DNA of 64,000 bases from Hermetia illucens (taxonomy: Eukaryota > Arthropoda > Insecta > Diptera > Stratiomyidae): positions 156,502,692-156,566,691 of the forward strand of contig NC_051851.1 of the NCBI RefSeq assembly GCF_905115235.1, read 5' to 3'. The notes beneath the pieces were generated by a model, which was given only the letters and a program-made list of their open reading frames with translations, was not told the origin of the DNA and made no database searches. The number at the start of each line of letters is the position of its first letter. The stretch's first letter is position 1. Shown here piece after piece: positions 10,457 to 21,620 of the stretch. Position numbers and translations under genes: made by a program.

Positions 10457-13100
10457 ATCATCATCATCAACGGCGCAACAACCGGTATCGGGTCTAGGCG
10501 TGCCTTAATAAGGAATTCCAGACATCCCGGTTTTGCGCCGATATTCCCCCTATAGGCTTTCTGGGTTGGATCCTCCTCATCCATACGGATTCAGTGAACC
10601 GCCCACCGTAACCTGTTGAGCCGGATTTTATCCACAACCTGACGGCCATGGAATCGCTCATAGATTTCGTCGTTATGTAAGCTGCGAAATCGTCCATCCT
10701 CATGTAGGAAGCCAAAAATGCTTCGGAGGATTCTTCTCTAGAACGCGGCCAAGAGTTAGCAGTTTTTTAGCTAAGAACCCGAGTCTCCGAGGAATACATG
10801 AGGACTAGCAAGATCATTGTTTTGTACAGTAACATGTTGTTGACCCTATAGTGGGACGTTTCGAGCGGAACAGTCTTTGTAAGGTGAAATTGGCTCTGTT
10901 GGCTGCCAACAACCATGCGCGGATTTCATTATCGTAGCTGTTATCGGTGGTGATTTTCGACCCTAGATAGGAGAAATTATCAACGGTCTCAAAGTTGTAT
11001 TCTCCTATCAATGTTCTTCTCCTTTGACCAGTGCGGTTTGATGTTGTTGGTTGGTTGATTTTCGATGCTGATGTTGCCACCATATACTTTGTCCTGCATT
11101 CATTTGCAGTCCAAGATCTCGCGCCGCCTGCTCGATCTGGATGAGGCAGTTTGTACGTCTCGGGTGGTTCTTCCCATGATATCGATATCGGCAACATAGG
11201 CCAGTAGTTGGGTGGACTTAAAGAGGATCGTACCTCTTGCATTTACCTTAGCCTCACGGGTCACTTTCTCGAGGGCCAGGTTAAAGAGGACGCATAATAG
11301 GGCATCCCCTTGTCGTAGACCGTTGTTGATATCGAATGGTCTTGAAAGTGATCGTGCTGCTTTCATGTGGCCTCGCACATTGGTCAGGGTTAGCCTAGTC
11401 AGTCTTACCAGTTTCGTTAGGATACCGAATTCTCTCATGGCCGTGTACAGTTTTACCCTAGCTGTGCTATCATAAGCGGCTTTAAAGTCGATGAAAAGAT
11501 GGTATAACTTATGTCCATATTCCAACAGTTTTTCCATCACTTACCGCAGAAAGCAAATCTGATCTGTTGCTGATTTGCCTGGAGTGAAGCCTCTTTGGTA
11601 TGGGCCAATGATGTTCTGGGCGTATGGGGCTATCCGGCCTAGCAAGATAGAGGAGAATATAATTGCTGCACTGTGTGATATCTCCCTTTTTATGTATGAA
11701 CCAGATAATGCCTCTTTGCCAGCCGTCAAGCATTGATTCGCTGTCCCATACCTTGAGCACAAGTTGATGAACCACTTGGTGTAATTGGTTGCCTCCATAT
11801 TTAACCAATTCGGCTGTAATTCCATCGGCTTCTAGCGACTGATGATTTTTGAGCCGATGAATTGCACGGACTGTTTCTTCTATACTCGTTGGTAGCAGTA
11901 TTTGTCCGTCGTCTTCATTTGGCAGGACCTCCAACTCGCCGATGTTCTGGTTGTTCAGTTCCTTACCAAAGTACTAAACCTAGCGCTCCGATATGCCCAT
12001 TCTGTCAGAAATCAGATTTCCCTCTTTGTCTCAGGATGAACATCGAGGTGTGTAAGGCTTCATCCTGCTGACTTGTTGGTAAAACTTCCCAGGCTTCTTT
12101 TTTCCGTCTGTGAAGTCGCTTCTCTGCTCGACGCAGTTCGTGATAAGTCTCTGCCCGTATCCGCGTCCTTTGAGAATGCAACATTACTCGTTGCTACCTT
12201 ACATTCATCGTCAAACCAGCCGTTCCGACTCATTTTGCGGCTGGGGCCAAGTATGTTTGTGGCCATATTTATCATAACGTTCTTCAGGTGATTGAGAAGA
12301 TCATTTGTTGATGCTCCATCTCCAGGATCTCTTTTGACTGGGGTTATATTTCCCTCTTATAGGTGTTGCAGAGGGCTATGCTGTGGATGGCTTCAGTGTT
12401 AACTCTCACCTGTTTGTCAGAGGGGACTCTGGGTGGTGTTGTTATTCGAGCTCGGAGCTCCATGCGAACGAGATAGTGATCCGAGTCTACATTAATAATA
12501 ATAATAATAATCGTTGGCGCAACAATCCATATTGGATCTAGGCCTTGAAGTGTGTTAGAGCACTTCATTCAACACCGTAACGGTACACTACAGTAGACTG
12601 TGGTGTGCATTGACTAAGAAACCTATTTCGGGCACATGATTTACTGGATGACCACTATAATATATGGTGTAGTGACTCTTCTCCAGGAAACCGGCCCCTG
12701 TCCAACGCATCTCCTATAACGCTGTTACATCAGCCCTATATTGGAACAGGGTATCAGCTAGCTGCTTGGCTTCATCTCTGTACAGGGAGCGTACGTTACA
12801 CGAGAATATGCGCAAATTGTTATTCCTTTGTCGTTTCCGGGTTTATCATTGTATTATCTGTCCAGTCCGAGGCTCCTGTTGTGGCTTCGTAACTTCGGTT
12901 TTCCGTGTAGGGTTGTCAGCCCTACCCGACCCCCAACCTGGAGGACCAGTTGATACAATTTTTCCCGTTTTTGGGCGGGGTAGACTCGCCTTCATCTCCG
13001 TCTGCAGGTGAAAAGTTGTTGGTGTTAGCTCAGCAGGCGTTTCCCAGGTTTTATGCTCCACCGTGTGTACCAATCCACGTTTCACCCTGGGACCTATACT
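10457..13100 (-). mobile_element. LINE family X, copy 1 (decayed, with 3' tail)
   Basis: On the minus strand the parts run from about 13090 down. A leader piece ends in QQEPRTGQI (12850-13010), followed by endonuclease (VRSLYRDEAKQLADTLFQY, MRWTGAGFLEKSHYTIYYSG; 12640-12800), the end of the endonuclease (DSDHYLVRMELRARI; 12400-12500) and a linker (12000-12290). The reverse transcriptase covers 11830-11100 (TAELVKYGGNQLHQVVHQL, GWQRGIIWFIHKKGD, FIDFKAAYDS, GLRQGDALLCVLFNLALEKV, AYVADIDIMGR), and a YLGSKITTDNSYDNEIRAW region lies at 10900. The 3' tail at 10457-10500 ends in TGATGATGATGAT repeats. The middle of the endonuclease is lost at a SINE fragment (12493-12603). Clade not resolved. Confidence 0.8.
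12493..12603 (-). mobile_element. SINE 3' fragment inside LINE X
   Basis: Minus-strand copy of the 3' half of the tRNA-derived SINE seen whole at 56061-56342: GAAGTGCTCTAACACACTTC, GGCCTAGATCCAATATGG, TTGTTGCGCCAACG, ending in an ATT repeat (12491-12511). The tRNA-like head is missing. It splits the endonuclease of LINE X between GFLV and DSDHYLV. Confidence 0.7.
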
Positions 13101-13152
13101 ACCCTTTGTCCACCACGTGTAATTACGCGGTGTTTCTAGCGATTAATTATTT

Positions 13153-13270
13153 GAAATAATAAAACTTGTCTTGTTAGCACTGATAAAGGGAACAAATGGT
13201 TCCCGAAATATCGGTATTTGCAAAATAAAAGTCAACACTACCGAATAGGAAAAACAAGTTTTATTATTTC
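13153..13270 (+). ncRNA. Hammerhead-ribozyme-like repeat
   Basis: The layout fits a hammerhead ribozyme with a long stem I and a tiny stem III. Outer stem I arms GAAATAATAAAACTTGT (13153-13169) and its exact reverse complement (13254-13270) pair over 17 bp; inner stem I is GCA with TGC. The core CTGATAA (13180-13186) is one base from CTGANGA. Stem II is GGGAAC/GTTCCC (13188-13193, 13199-13204). GAAA is at 13205-13208, and stem III TATCGGTA at 13209-13216 is followed by the expected cleavage position. Hammerheads of this kind are known in Penelope-like elements and retrozymes; which element this came from is not visible. No catalytic activity can be claimed from sequence. Confidence 0.6.
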
Positions 13271-13559
13271 ATAGGTCCAGAGAGAGTTTTAGCTTAGTTG
13301 AACCGTCAGAACGTGGACTTTAAGAGCCAGGAGCCTTCGTTCTTAGATTGCCAATAAATTCGCATCGAATTCAAGGCACAATTAAAATGTAGCAATTAAG
13401 ATGGATGGCATATCCGCACACGATATCAAGATGACAGGGTAATCACCACTTAGTATGAGAATAGTTGCAGAATGATAAAGAAACGCCAGCAAACTAGCCG
13501 TAGACAGTGTAATCATAATTTGATGGCTGACAAATTTACCGCAGAAGACAGTTCAACTA

Positions 13560-14000
13560 TTCAAACGAGTGAAGAGGAAAGCAGGTAGGCGAACTATAAC
13601 CAAACGCTTGCTTGGAACACTAGGAAGGCCCTGTGGGAGAGATTCTTCAAAGTAACACATCTAGAAAGAATGCCCCTTCAGAAAACTCTAGCTAAAATCC
13701 CAATTAATCCCATTGGGACACTGAAGCGACTGGACAGAACATACAAACACTGAAAAGAAAACTCTGGGAATCCTTGTAGGAACCCGTTTTCCTGGTTCTG
13801 AAATACGAATGAATGCCAAGATTTTGTTGGATAAAACAGTTCTCAACAATAAATAGAATAAAGGCGATGAATTAGGTGGAGTGGACCATTAACTCATTTG
13901 AACTGTATAAATCCCCCAATAGAGGTGGAGTTCTCTCCCTTCTCTTATAGCAGAGGATTCGATTTATATATAATAAATCTGTAGAGCCAGTGTTATACCG
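13560..14000 (+). mobile_element. LOA/I-like LINE fragment (start of RT)
   Basis: Translation gives KALWERFFKVTHLERMPLQK, KIPINPIGTLKRLDRTY and, about 100 bases on, WTINSFELYKSP. This is the linker and first RT block of LOA-like LINEs (compare AVGTFQPMKSAGADGIFPAL in the intact element). Several stops; neither end is defined. Confidence 0.55.
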
Positions 14001-14079
14001 GCGACTAGGAGACAGAGTAGGGTGGGCTCAAATCGATCTTTTATATGCAAATAGGTCTCAATACTACCCTTGTCAAGCC

Positions 14080-14640
14080 ACTAGAGGGAGATGGCTGATC
14101 TCCTCCTTTTTACAACTTTTTCTTCTCTACAGTCTTTGCCCCAATCAAAAACGGGGTTGGCTTGTCTCGATCGTTACACCATTTCGCTCGGTCATATCTT
14201 CGATTTGGATGGAACCATCGTTGTTTCAGTCAGTCTTTTGGTTGTTTTCCATTGACTTTGATGTCCAAACCAATCTTAGCATGTGAGTTCTGTCAGTGCA
14301 AATGACATGTCCATACCATCGAAAACCTCTATCTCGTAATTTTTCCACGATTGTGATACATAATGGCCTCGTTATGTCGTTGGTTCAACACAATATCTTT
14401 GTTTTCATTACGGGGGCAGGACGGATAACACTGCGGTAAATTTTGCATTTGAGACGTTCGTAGATGTGTTGCTCACAAAGAACGTCAGCTGTGGTCACTT
14501 CATCCAAGGTGTGCTGATACGTGATGCAATTTCATGACACATTTCACCATCGACTGACAACATTGATCCGGGATAGTTAGATTACCCAATTCTCGACAAG
14601 TTGCCACTGACATTGCTGGTGCCTATTTCATAGGGATTGG
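14080..14640 (-). mobile_element. LINE C-terminal fragment, third family
   Basis: Minus-strand translation shows LCEQHIYERLKCKIYRSVIR at about 14420-14480, then FRWYGHVICTDRTHMLRLVW near 14280-14340, and a trailing basic stretch. This is the usual order at the end of a LINE reverse transcriptase (LKxKIYRTVVRPV...RWYGHVLR). The family differs from X and Y. Broken by stops. Confidence 0.5.
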
Positions 14641-14659
14641 TTTTCAACAATTCTCTTCT

Positions 14660-15440
14660 TATTCGAGGTCAGTGTTGGAAGTTGGACTGAAGATAAACAC
14701 CAACAAAACAGTCTGACTGGTCATCGCATTCTTCCGATCTGCGTTAATGGGCGAAGATTTGAAGGCATTAATCAATTTCTATGTCCAGGAAGCGTAGTTT
14801 CTGCCAGCGGTAGCACCAAACTAGATGTTCCTCGACGCATTAACAGTGTTAGATCCGTCTTCGCCGCCTCTTCTAAAACCTGGAAATGCGGTTATGTCAA
14901 CAGCAAAATCAACTTGAGACTGTTCTGTGTCACTATATGGGAGTAATTCATGGAAAGTGACCACTACTGTTACTCAAAAGCTCCGTGCCTTGTCTGTGGC
15001 CTGACACTATTTCGGGCAAAGAACCCGGCCCGGCCAGTTATCCGTGAATGATGTGATCAAAAAGCGAAAGTCCGAATAGACAGATCACATATAAAGGAGA
15101 GGTGACAATTCCATTGCTGGCTATGTCATGCAGTAGAACCCACCGTCTCAAGATAGCTGACCAGCGAGTGACAGTAGAGAAGGATTAAAGTATCATCGGG
15201 AAGTTCTCGGAAGAAGCGAAGCGCATTTCGGCGAATCGTGTACGAAAACGCATAGGCATAGTGACGTGCTATGACCCACTAAGCCGTAATTGCTGATCAG
15301 GATCTGCAGGGAAGACATTTTCCCAGCAAAGCTGACGAGTAGAGAGTGTTTGGTTCCGGTAAATCCTGGGGTGAGCTCCAAGACAAAAGGTCGAAAGTGA
15401 CAGTAATGATACGTTGATATGGCTAGAATCTTAAGCACCA
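14660..15440 (+). mobile_element. LINE family Y, 3' fragment (copy 3)
   Basis: GLKINTNKT at 14680, then across a frame change RRINSVRSVFAALSKTWKCG (14840-14890) and SKIKLRLFCVTIWE, match the post-RT region of copy 1. At 15090-15150 comes DNSIAGYVMQ followed by NPPSQDS, also found at 48.15-48.23 kb. The copy ends in unassigned sequence before 15440. Confidence 0.65.
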
Positions 15441-15939
15441 CTTTGAAACGTTGGAATCGTAAAAATTAGATTTTGAAATGACTTTAAATCCAGCTAATTT
15501 TTCATGAGCATTGTAGAACTCCCTCACTTGTTCACAATAGCTTTCCTTGAATATAGTCTCCAATGAATTTTCTACGACAAGAGAATATGAATACATTACA
15601 CAATATTGCTCTGAGGTTTTCTTTCATAAGATATAAAACGTCTTATCAGACACAACAAGACAGACAGGTGATTGAAATATCTTCAGGTCCGTGCATAACA
15701 GCGAGACTGATAATGGAATTGTTTGTTTATTTCAACCGTGAGAAAAATATTACCTTTTCTTTGGAAAATACTTGTATCTTAGAATATATGTGCATTCTCC
15801 TATGATCACATGGTTGAGACCAATTAGTTCTAGATATTTCCATTTTGAAGAAGTCCTCGGGAATCAAAAGTTTTCCATTATTTTCCTAATTGATATTTTA
15901 GATTATGCTTAAAGTTATATGCAGCTAAAGGACAACATC

Positions 15940-16640
15940 CTATCATGCTCCTTACAAACTTTATTATAGAACTGCTAAATTTATTCAGAAACGATTACAT
16001 TCTCAGGGAGTTGAAGAAGAGAATGATTATTAAAGTCCCGAAGGAGGGCAACCGCCTTGAATGTCATGTCAATGGTAATATCAGGAAGGATACTAGCAGC
16101 TCTCGTAACATGGTCCTAGCTAAATTGGTCCTAACATGCATGGCGGAGAATCTTGCAAGCCTAATTTACAAAGAAGAGGGTACATTCTGCTCTAGACCCA
16201 GGTTATACTGACCACAGTAGGTAACCCCCTGTCCATTTGGTTTTCATTGATCTCGAAAAAGCTATCAAGAACATCAACAGTCCTTAATGGTGCTTTGGCC
16301 ACAGGGCGTGGACGGGGAGGGGGAAATAGTCATGTCATCATGTCATCTTTATTTAAACAGCTCGACAACGCTATTTGCTTGCATTCACTGAATCACGGGC
16401 TTCTGTCAAAAGACTATGGATTTGAAAAAGAAGGGATATGGAACCAAAGATAAACACGAATAAAATCAAAGTTGACAGTTCCCGGGCTCATTATATTCTT
16501 ACTCTTTGCATTATTGAACAGGGCGTAAAGACTGTCGAACTCTCTTTATATCTAGGAAGCCTTCTTTCTGTTGACGAAGACGACGAACTTGATATCGCTC
16601 GTCCCATTAACTGTGGTAAAATCCATCCCACAAGTTAAAC
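15940..16640 (+). mobile_element. LINE family Y-like RT fragment (copy 4)
   Basis: Open stretches at 15945-16211 (LKKRMIIKVPKEGNRLEC, VLTCMAENLASLIYKEEG) match RT blocks 1-2 of family Y (WKEGMIVLFPKSGNRFES...LESLIDRE). At 16430-16620 MEPKINTNKIKV and LYLGSLLSVDEDDELDIARP match the post-RT region. The palm with the catalytic aspartates is missing between them. It may be the same old element as 19360-19790, split by the R1 insertion. Confidence 0.6.
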
Positions 16641-16742
16641 TTTCTTGAACTAGTTGACTAAAAGGCAGCATTATTAATTTAGACTAGTCCTATGCTATGC
16701 AATGGAATGCACTATATATATATGGCCAGCTTAACATGCGAT

Positions 16743-16757
16743 AACCTCCTTAACTTA
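16743..16757 (+). repeat. Target-site duplication, 5' copy (R1-clade LINE)
   Basis: AACCTCCTTAACTTA, repeated exactly at 19345-19359 just after the poly-A tail. Confidence 0.9.
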
Positions 16758-19344
16758 TCGCTTGGCATGTCAGTGAGGACTATACTCACAGCGACCACCA
16801 GGCAATCTGCATAGAGATCAAGGGCGGATCGAGCTCGAAAAAGAGTTTTCGCAAAATGCCGGGTGGTATGCTTGGCTGGACAGTGAAAGCGTTCGAGGGG
16901 GACACGTTTTCCGCGGTGCTCAAATCCGACATATCCCTGAATGGTACGGCTGGAGAGAAAGCCACCCAGATCACTCGATGGGTGACGGAAGCATGCGATG
17001 CTACTATGCCCAGAAGGCGATTGCTCCCCAGTAGGCAACTCAACTACTGGTGGAACAACAAAATCGCAAGTTTGCGAGCCGCATGTTTTCGGGCAAGGAG
17101 GCTTTGTCAGAATCTCAGGGGAAAACCCGGTGGCGACGGTCGAGAGGAGGCACACAAGCAATTGCGTGGCCGCCTAAAGGAAGCCATTCGGAGGAGCAAA
17201 AAGAACTGCTTCAAACAGCTATGCGACCATGCTTACAGAGTGGTGATGAAAAGGCTGCGGAAATCACCCCAGGTGACCTGTCCGCGCCTCCTGAAACAGA
17301 TTGTTACCACTCTGTTCCCTCACCACGAAAATAGGGAAAGGCAAATTTTTGTCCAGCCAAATGACGGCATAATACCGCCTGTAACTGTGGAGGAGCTGCG
17401 GGAAATATGTGGTAGGTTCGGTGACAACAAGGCCCCAGGTTTGGATGGCATCCCCAACCGAGCTTTGAAACTGGCAGTGAAGACTAGGCCCGAACTTTTC
17501 GCCAACACCTTCGAGGCGTGCCTAAAAGAAGGAATATTCCCTGCCCAGTGCAAAAAGCAAAAGCTGGTGTTGCTTCCGAAGCCTGGCAAGCCACCTGGAA
17601 ACCCAGCGTCTTATCGTCCTATCTGCCTGTTGGATACAATGAGGAAGATGATGGAGAGAGTCATCTACAACAGACTCCGGCCCATCGTCGAAGCCAGCAA
17701 TGGTTTGTCGGAACGCCAGTTTGGTTTCCGACGCGCCCACTCTACGGTGGACGCAATTGGCATGGTGGTAAATTTGGCAAAAGGTGCACTTATTTCTCGC
17801 GGCTGCTGTGCCGTGGTGGCGTTGGATGTCAAAACGCATTCAACTCGGAACTGGAATAGAATTAAAGGGGCGTTCGCTGACATTGGTGTCCCCGGATACT
17901 TAGCGAATTTGGTGGAAAATTACCTCTGAGAGAGGACTCTCTGGTACGGGACGGATGAGGGTCCCAAAGAGTACATTGTCACAGCCGGGGTACCACAGGG
18001 ATCGGAACTTAGTCCCCTGTTGTGGAATATCATGTATAATGGGGTACTTGCTCTTCCCGTCCCAGAGGGGACTACGATTGTCGGCTTTGCTGATGACCTA
18101 GCTGTGGTTGTTGCAGCAAAACACCCGGAAGATGTGGAGGTTTACGCAACAGAAACAGTGAGAGCGGTAAAGTCCTGGCTAGAAAAAACCGGGCTGACCT
18201 TGGCGGACGCGAAAACGGAAGCGGTCTTAATAACGAAACGCAGGAGAAATAACACTGTAAAAGTGGAGGTCGGTGAACATACGGTCGTATCAAAGCCGGC
18301 TATCAAATACCTGGGGGTAATAATTGACACCAAATTGAGTTTTAGGGAACACCTAGAGTATGCATGCCAAAAGGCAGCCAGTGCCACCACGGCACTTGCA
18401 AAAATGTTGCCAAATATTGGTGGGCCGAAACATTGCCGGAGGTTGTTGCTAGCCGGTGTGGTGCGCTCCATCCTGCTCTACTCGTCGCCTGTGTAGGCAG
18501 AGGCGCTTGCAAACTCTCAGAGACGGAAGCAGGTGAACTCGGTTTACCGGCGGATGGCTTTGAGGGTTTGCAGTGCTTTTAGAACCACATCAGATGAGGC
18601 AGTATTGGTGGTGGCAGGCATGATCCCGGTTGACATTCTAGCCAAAGAAATGAGTGTCCTGTACAATGCAAGACATATGGAGGGGCATGCACAGCGTAGA
18701 AAAGCGGCAAGGTCAGAGTCGTTTGATCTCTGGCAACGCAGATGGGACGAGTCTGCGAAAGGTCGGTGGACGCACAGGCTCATTCCCAACATTAGGGTGT
18801 GGCTTGAGCGAAAACATGGGGATACCAACTACCACATTACCCAGTTCCTCACGGGACACGGTGGTTGCTACAGGCAGTATCTGCACCGCTTTGCGTTGGA
18901 TGATTTGCGATATCATACCGGAGGATCCAGAGCATGTGATGTTTCACTGCCCACGATTTGCCATGGAAAAAAGGAGCTTAAACCAGGTGCTGGGCAGGAG
19001 CGGGACCCCGGCGAGCTTGGTTCCTGAGATGCTGGAGTCCGAGGAGAAGTGGCTTGCGGTTGGCTCCGCAATCATCCAAATGCAGGACGAGTTGCTGAAG
19101 GAACAAAGAAGGAGGAAAGCTGCAAATAGGAGAGGGATGAGTGCCTAAGAGCAAACCTACCCCACGAAGTAATACCTCAATGGTGGTCCCGCGGGGTTGG
19201 GGCTGGAGAGACCGGGGGTGGTTTTTAGTGGGTGTGAATCCCACAGGCGCCCGCTGTAGTTCCGCCTTTTGGGCGGCGGAGCTGCGGCGGACGTGTCTTT
19301 CTAAGATTTTCCATCTCCGTGTACATACAAAAAAAAAAAAAACA
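16758..19344 (+). mobile_element. R1-clade LINE, 5'-truncated, recent
   Basis: A 2.6-kb insertion flanked by an exact 15-bp duplication and ending in a run of A at 19329-19342. The sequence starts at the end of the endonuclease (SEDYTHSDHQAICIEIKGG), so ORF1 and most of the endonuclease are missing, a usual result of incomplete reverse transcription. The RT is well preserved: KLVLLPKPGKPPGNPASYRP, GLSERQFGFRRAHSTVDAI, AGVPQGSELSPLLWN and the catalytic FADD at about 18082-18093. The C-terminus has FLTGHGGCYRQYLHRF, DPEHVMFHCPRFA and MLESEEKWLAVGS, stop at 19146-19148. Two in-frame stops (17927-17929 TGA and 18494-18496 TAG) and one frame change near 18900 break the reading frame. GC is higher than in the surroundings. 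Classical R1 targets 28S rDNA; this one sits in an old LINE instead. Confidence 0.9.
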
Positions 19345-19359
19345 AACCTCCTTAACTTA
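19345..19359 (+). repeat. Target-site duplication, 3' copy (R1-clade LINE)
   Basis: AACCTCCTTAACTTA, identical to 16743-16757, directly after the A-rich tail. Confidence 0.9.
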
Positions 19360-19790
19360 CGGAGCAATCAAAATAATGAAAGGAAGGTCCTACGCCAAAT
19401 ATTGAGAAGAGTTGGGGATGGGTTTGGTTGGGGCGCATCAGGGACAACAACTAGAACTGTATAAAATCTATAACGAGCGAAAGTGTCGTGCATGATACAA
19501 GGCTTTCACTGGGTTTGTTAATAGTCAAACTAGACAAGCCAACGCGAGAATACCCAAAAAAGTGTTGAAGGGGAAAATTTCCGAAAGGAGGCCAGTTGAC
19601 CTGTATAAGAAATTGGAGGATTTGGTCACTGGACCGAGACAAGGCTTTCACTGGGTTTGTTAGTTGACAAATTAGACAAGACAAATATAGACAACGCGAG
19701 TTAGGTAGTCAAGGGGAAAGTTGTCGGAAGAAGGCCAGTCGGCCTGTGTAAGAAATTGGAGGATTTGGTCACTGGAGCGAGTCAATGAAG
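19360..19790 (+). mobile_element. LINE C-terminal fragment with internal duplication
   Basis: Translation starts NERKVLRQILRRVGDGFGWG, then PKKVLKGKISERRPVDLYKK and LEDLVTGP, the typical LINE end (ERKILRRI... PKKVL... GRRPxGRPKxRWED). The last part is present twice in tandem (19497-19638, 19639-19781). The R1-clade LINE at 16758-19344 is inserted at its upstream edge. Confidence 0.5.
19497..19781 (+). repeat. Two-copy tandem repeat, about 142 bp per unit
   Basis: Unit 1 (19497-19638) and unit 2 (19639-19781) both begin ACAAGGCTTTCACTGGGTTT and both end GGAGGATTTGGTCACTGGA plus C or G and CGAG. The ends are nearly identical while the middle differs, so the duplication is not recent. Confidence 0.8.
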
Positions 19791-19900
19791 CAAAGGTTTA
19801 AGGAAGCCAAGGCATGAAAGAAAATGTCAAACTTCAAATGAGAAGAAGAAATAAAAATGCGTGCGAAGGTCATAAAAAATCGCCAGAAAAATATACTATA

Positions 19901-21620
19901 CTAGCTGACCCGGCAGACTTCGATTTGTCAGCTCGAACGATAATATTATGGCTATCAGATGGCATCCGATCCAATGCTATTTTGAACATGTTTACTAAAT
20001 TGTTATTCTGATGCAGAAACATTTGCAATTCATGGACAATGGTTCTCTTCACTGTTGGATTGTGAGCACAACGATGATCAACTTCCGCATCTGAATTACC
20101 CATAAAATAAATTTGTAAAAATTGATAATCTGCATCAGGTACTGATAACAGTGTCCCCAATAAGTGATAAATTTGTCCTTGTATCTGTAATTTTTAAAAA
20201 TTTGTCGATTAATTATTTCCGATACATTTATTTTAGTACATATTGAATATTATAAAAAAATATTATATACCAGAACCTTAAAAGTGGGCATGAAATTGTC
20301 CTGTATAATATGTGTAGCGCCAAATGATATCATCTGGAAGCAGCTGTTATATTTCTGAATGTTGGCCAAGAAGTGCTTAGAATCATTTCCAATCCCAGAA
20401 ACTAAAGATCGTAAAGGATATGGTGGTGGGAGCAATTGTGGCAATTTTACTTTGCCTCCAACACAACCTAATCCAGTAGATTCATGAGTGTATTTTAACG
20501 CCTTACAATATTTACAAATTATTTTCATTTCCCCAATTGTTACCGATTTGTCAGCACTATAATCAATTGCCGGATCATAGTGCAATGCAGCTCGTTCAAG
20601 AATCACAGGAGCATTCCGTCTACGGATTCGATCAATTTCCTTATGTCGTAATTGCTGTTGTTGTGTTTGATGTGCACGAACTCGTTACATTCTAAGCCTA
20701 TCTACTGAATATCACTCACTAAATAACGCAATTCTGACATAGCAATACGACTATTTTCTTGATCTGTCTCTCTCTAGTCATCAGTGCGGTTAGCACGTGA
20801 GGTACCTCTTCGCACATTTGATTGACTGCGACCACCTAAGTCAGGTCGTCTTCTCCTCGGCATCGTAAATTGTAAATAATCAAAGTGAGAAAATTTTTCG
20901 CTCACTTAGCAGTAAAGTGTCACAATCGCAAAATATCAAAAAAAAGGGCACATTTACTGGAATGTCACTATCGCAAAGGATCCCCAAAGTAAAGAAAGTT
21001 CTCGCGCACTCATAGATATCGTAACACAATATCGTAATACTTCTTTCCGTGTTGTAAAGTGCAAGAGGATGGATTGACATATTAGTTGGTTGTCAAATCT
21101 AATGTCAAATATTATCGTTGCATTCAGAAATTTAATTTGTAACAAAACTTAATATCTAGTCTAGGTCTAGGTAGTCTAGTTTGGTCTTGAAATATTTATG
21201 GAAATTCAGAGAAGGTTTAAACGGTGAGAAACAAAAATACTAAAAACAGAAATTCTATTTTCCAATAGGTACAACATGTTCTGAGCTCTGAAACATTTGA
21301 TGTCTTTTGTCTTTTTAGAAATAAAAGATTGTCACTTGGTTGTAATATGAGGTCCGATGAACATAGTGAGTGATTGAACTTTATTGAATATCAATAAAGT
21401 TCAAATTGACTCTAAATTTTATTTAGAAAAAAACGTTTATATGGGAAGAAAAAAAAGGCTGTTTTTAGGGTTTTACCGGCAATTATTCGAATTTTTCTCC
21501 TCCTTTTAAACCTTCCCTAGACCTCCACGGACATTTCAAAACCAAGATAAGATAAATCCGTTCAGCCGTTCTCGAGTTTTAGCGAGACTAACGAACAGCA
21601 ATTGATTTTTATATATAAGA
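19901..21620 (-). mobile_element. Helitron, short copy with both ends
   Basis: On the minus strand the element starts with TC at 21620 (TCTTATATATAAAAATCAAT, then CTCGAGAACGGCTGAACGG), the usual insect Helitron 5' end. It ends with CTAG at 19904-19901 after GAAGTCTGCCGGGTCAG. The base before the 5' end is A and the base after the 3' end is T, so it sits at an AT site without a target duplication, as Helitrons do. At 1720 bp it codes only for the N-terminal part of the Rep/helicase protein; Rep catalytic and helicase domains are absent, so it is non-autonomous. Confidence 0.85.
19911..20861 (-). pseudogene. Helitron Rep/helicase N-terminal fragment
   Basis: Translation begins MPRRRRPDLGGRSQSNVRRG near 20861. 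After a TAG stop at about 20775 and a frame change it goes on as RAALHYDPAIDYSADKSVTI, CKYCKALKYTHESTGLGCVG, KVKLPQLLPPPYPLRSLVSG and SFGATHIIQDNFMPTFK. A likely intron (about 20189-20279, GT at AAG/GTTCTG, AG at TTACAG/ATACAAGG) joins to IQGQIYHLLGTLLSVPDADY and ends MFKIALDRMPSDSHNIIVRA. This is the conserved N-terminal region of insect Helitron proteins, with the C-x2-C zinc-like pair. Confidence 0.75.

Noticed and set aside
12846-13085. 79-residue minus-strand ORF as a host gene
   Set aside because: It matches the leader of LINE X copy 2 at 60.9-61.1 kb, so it belongs to the element.
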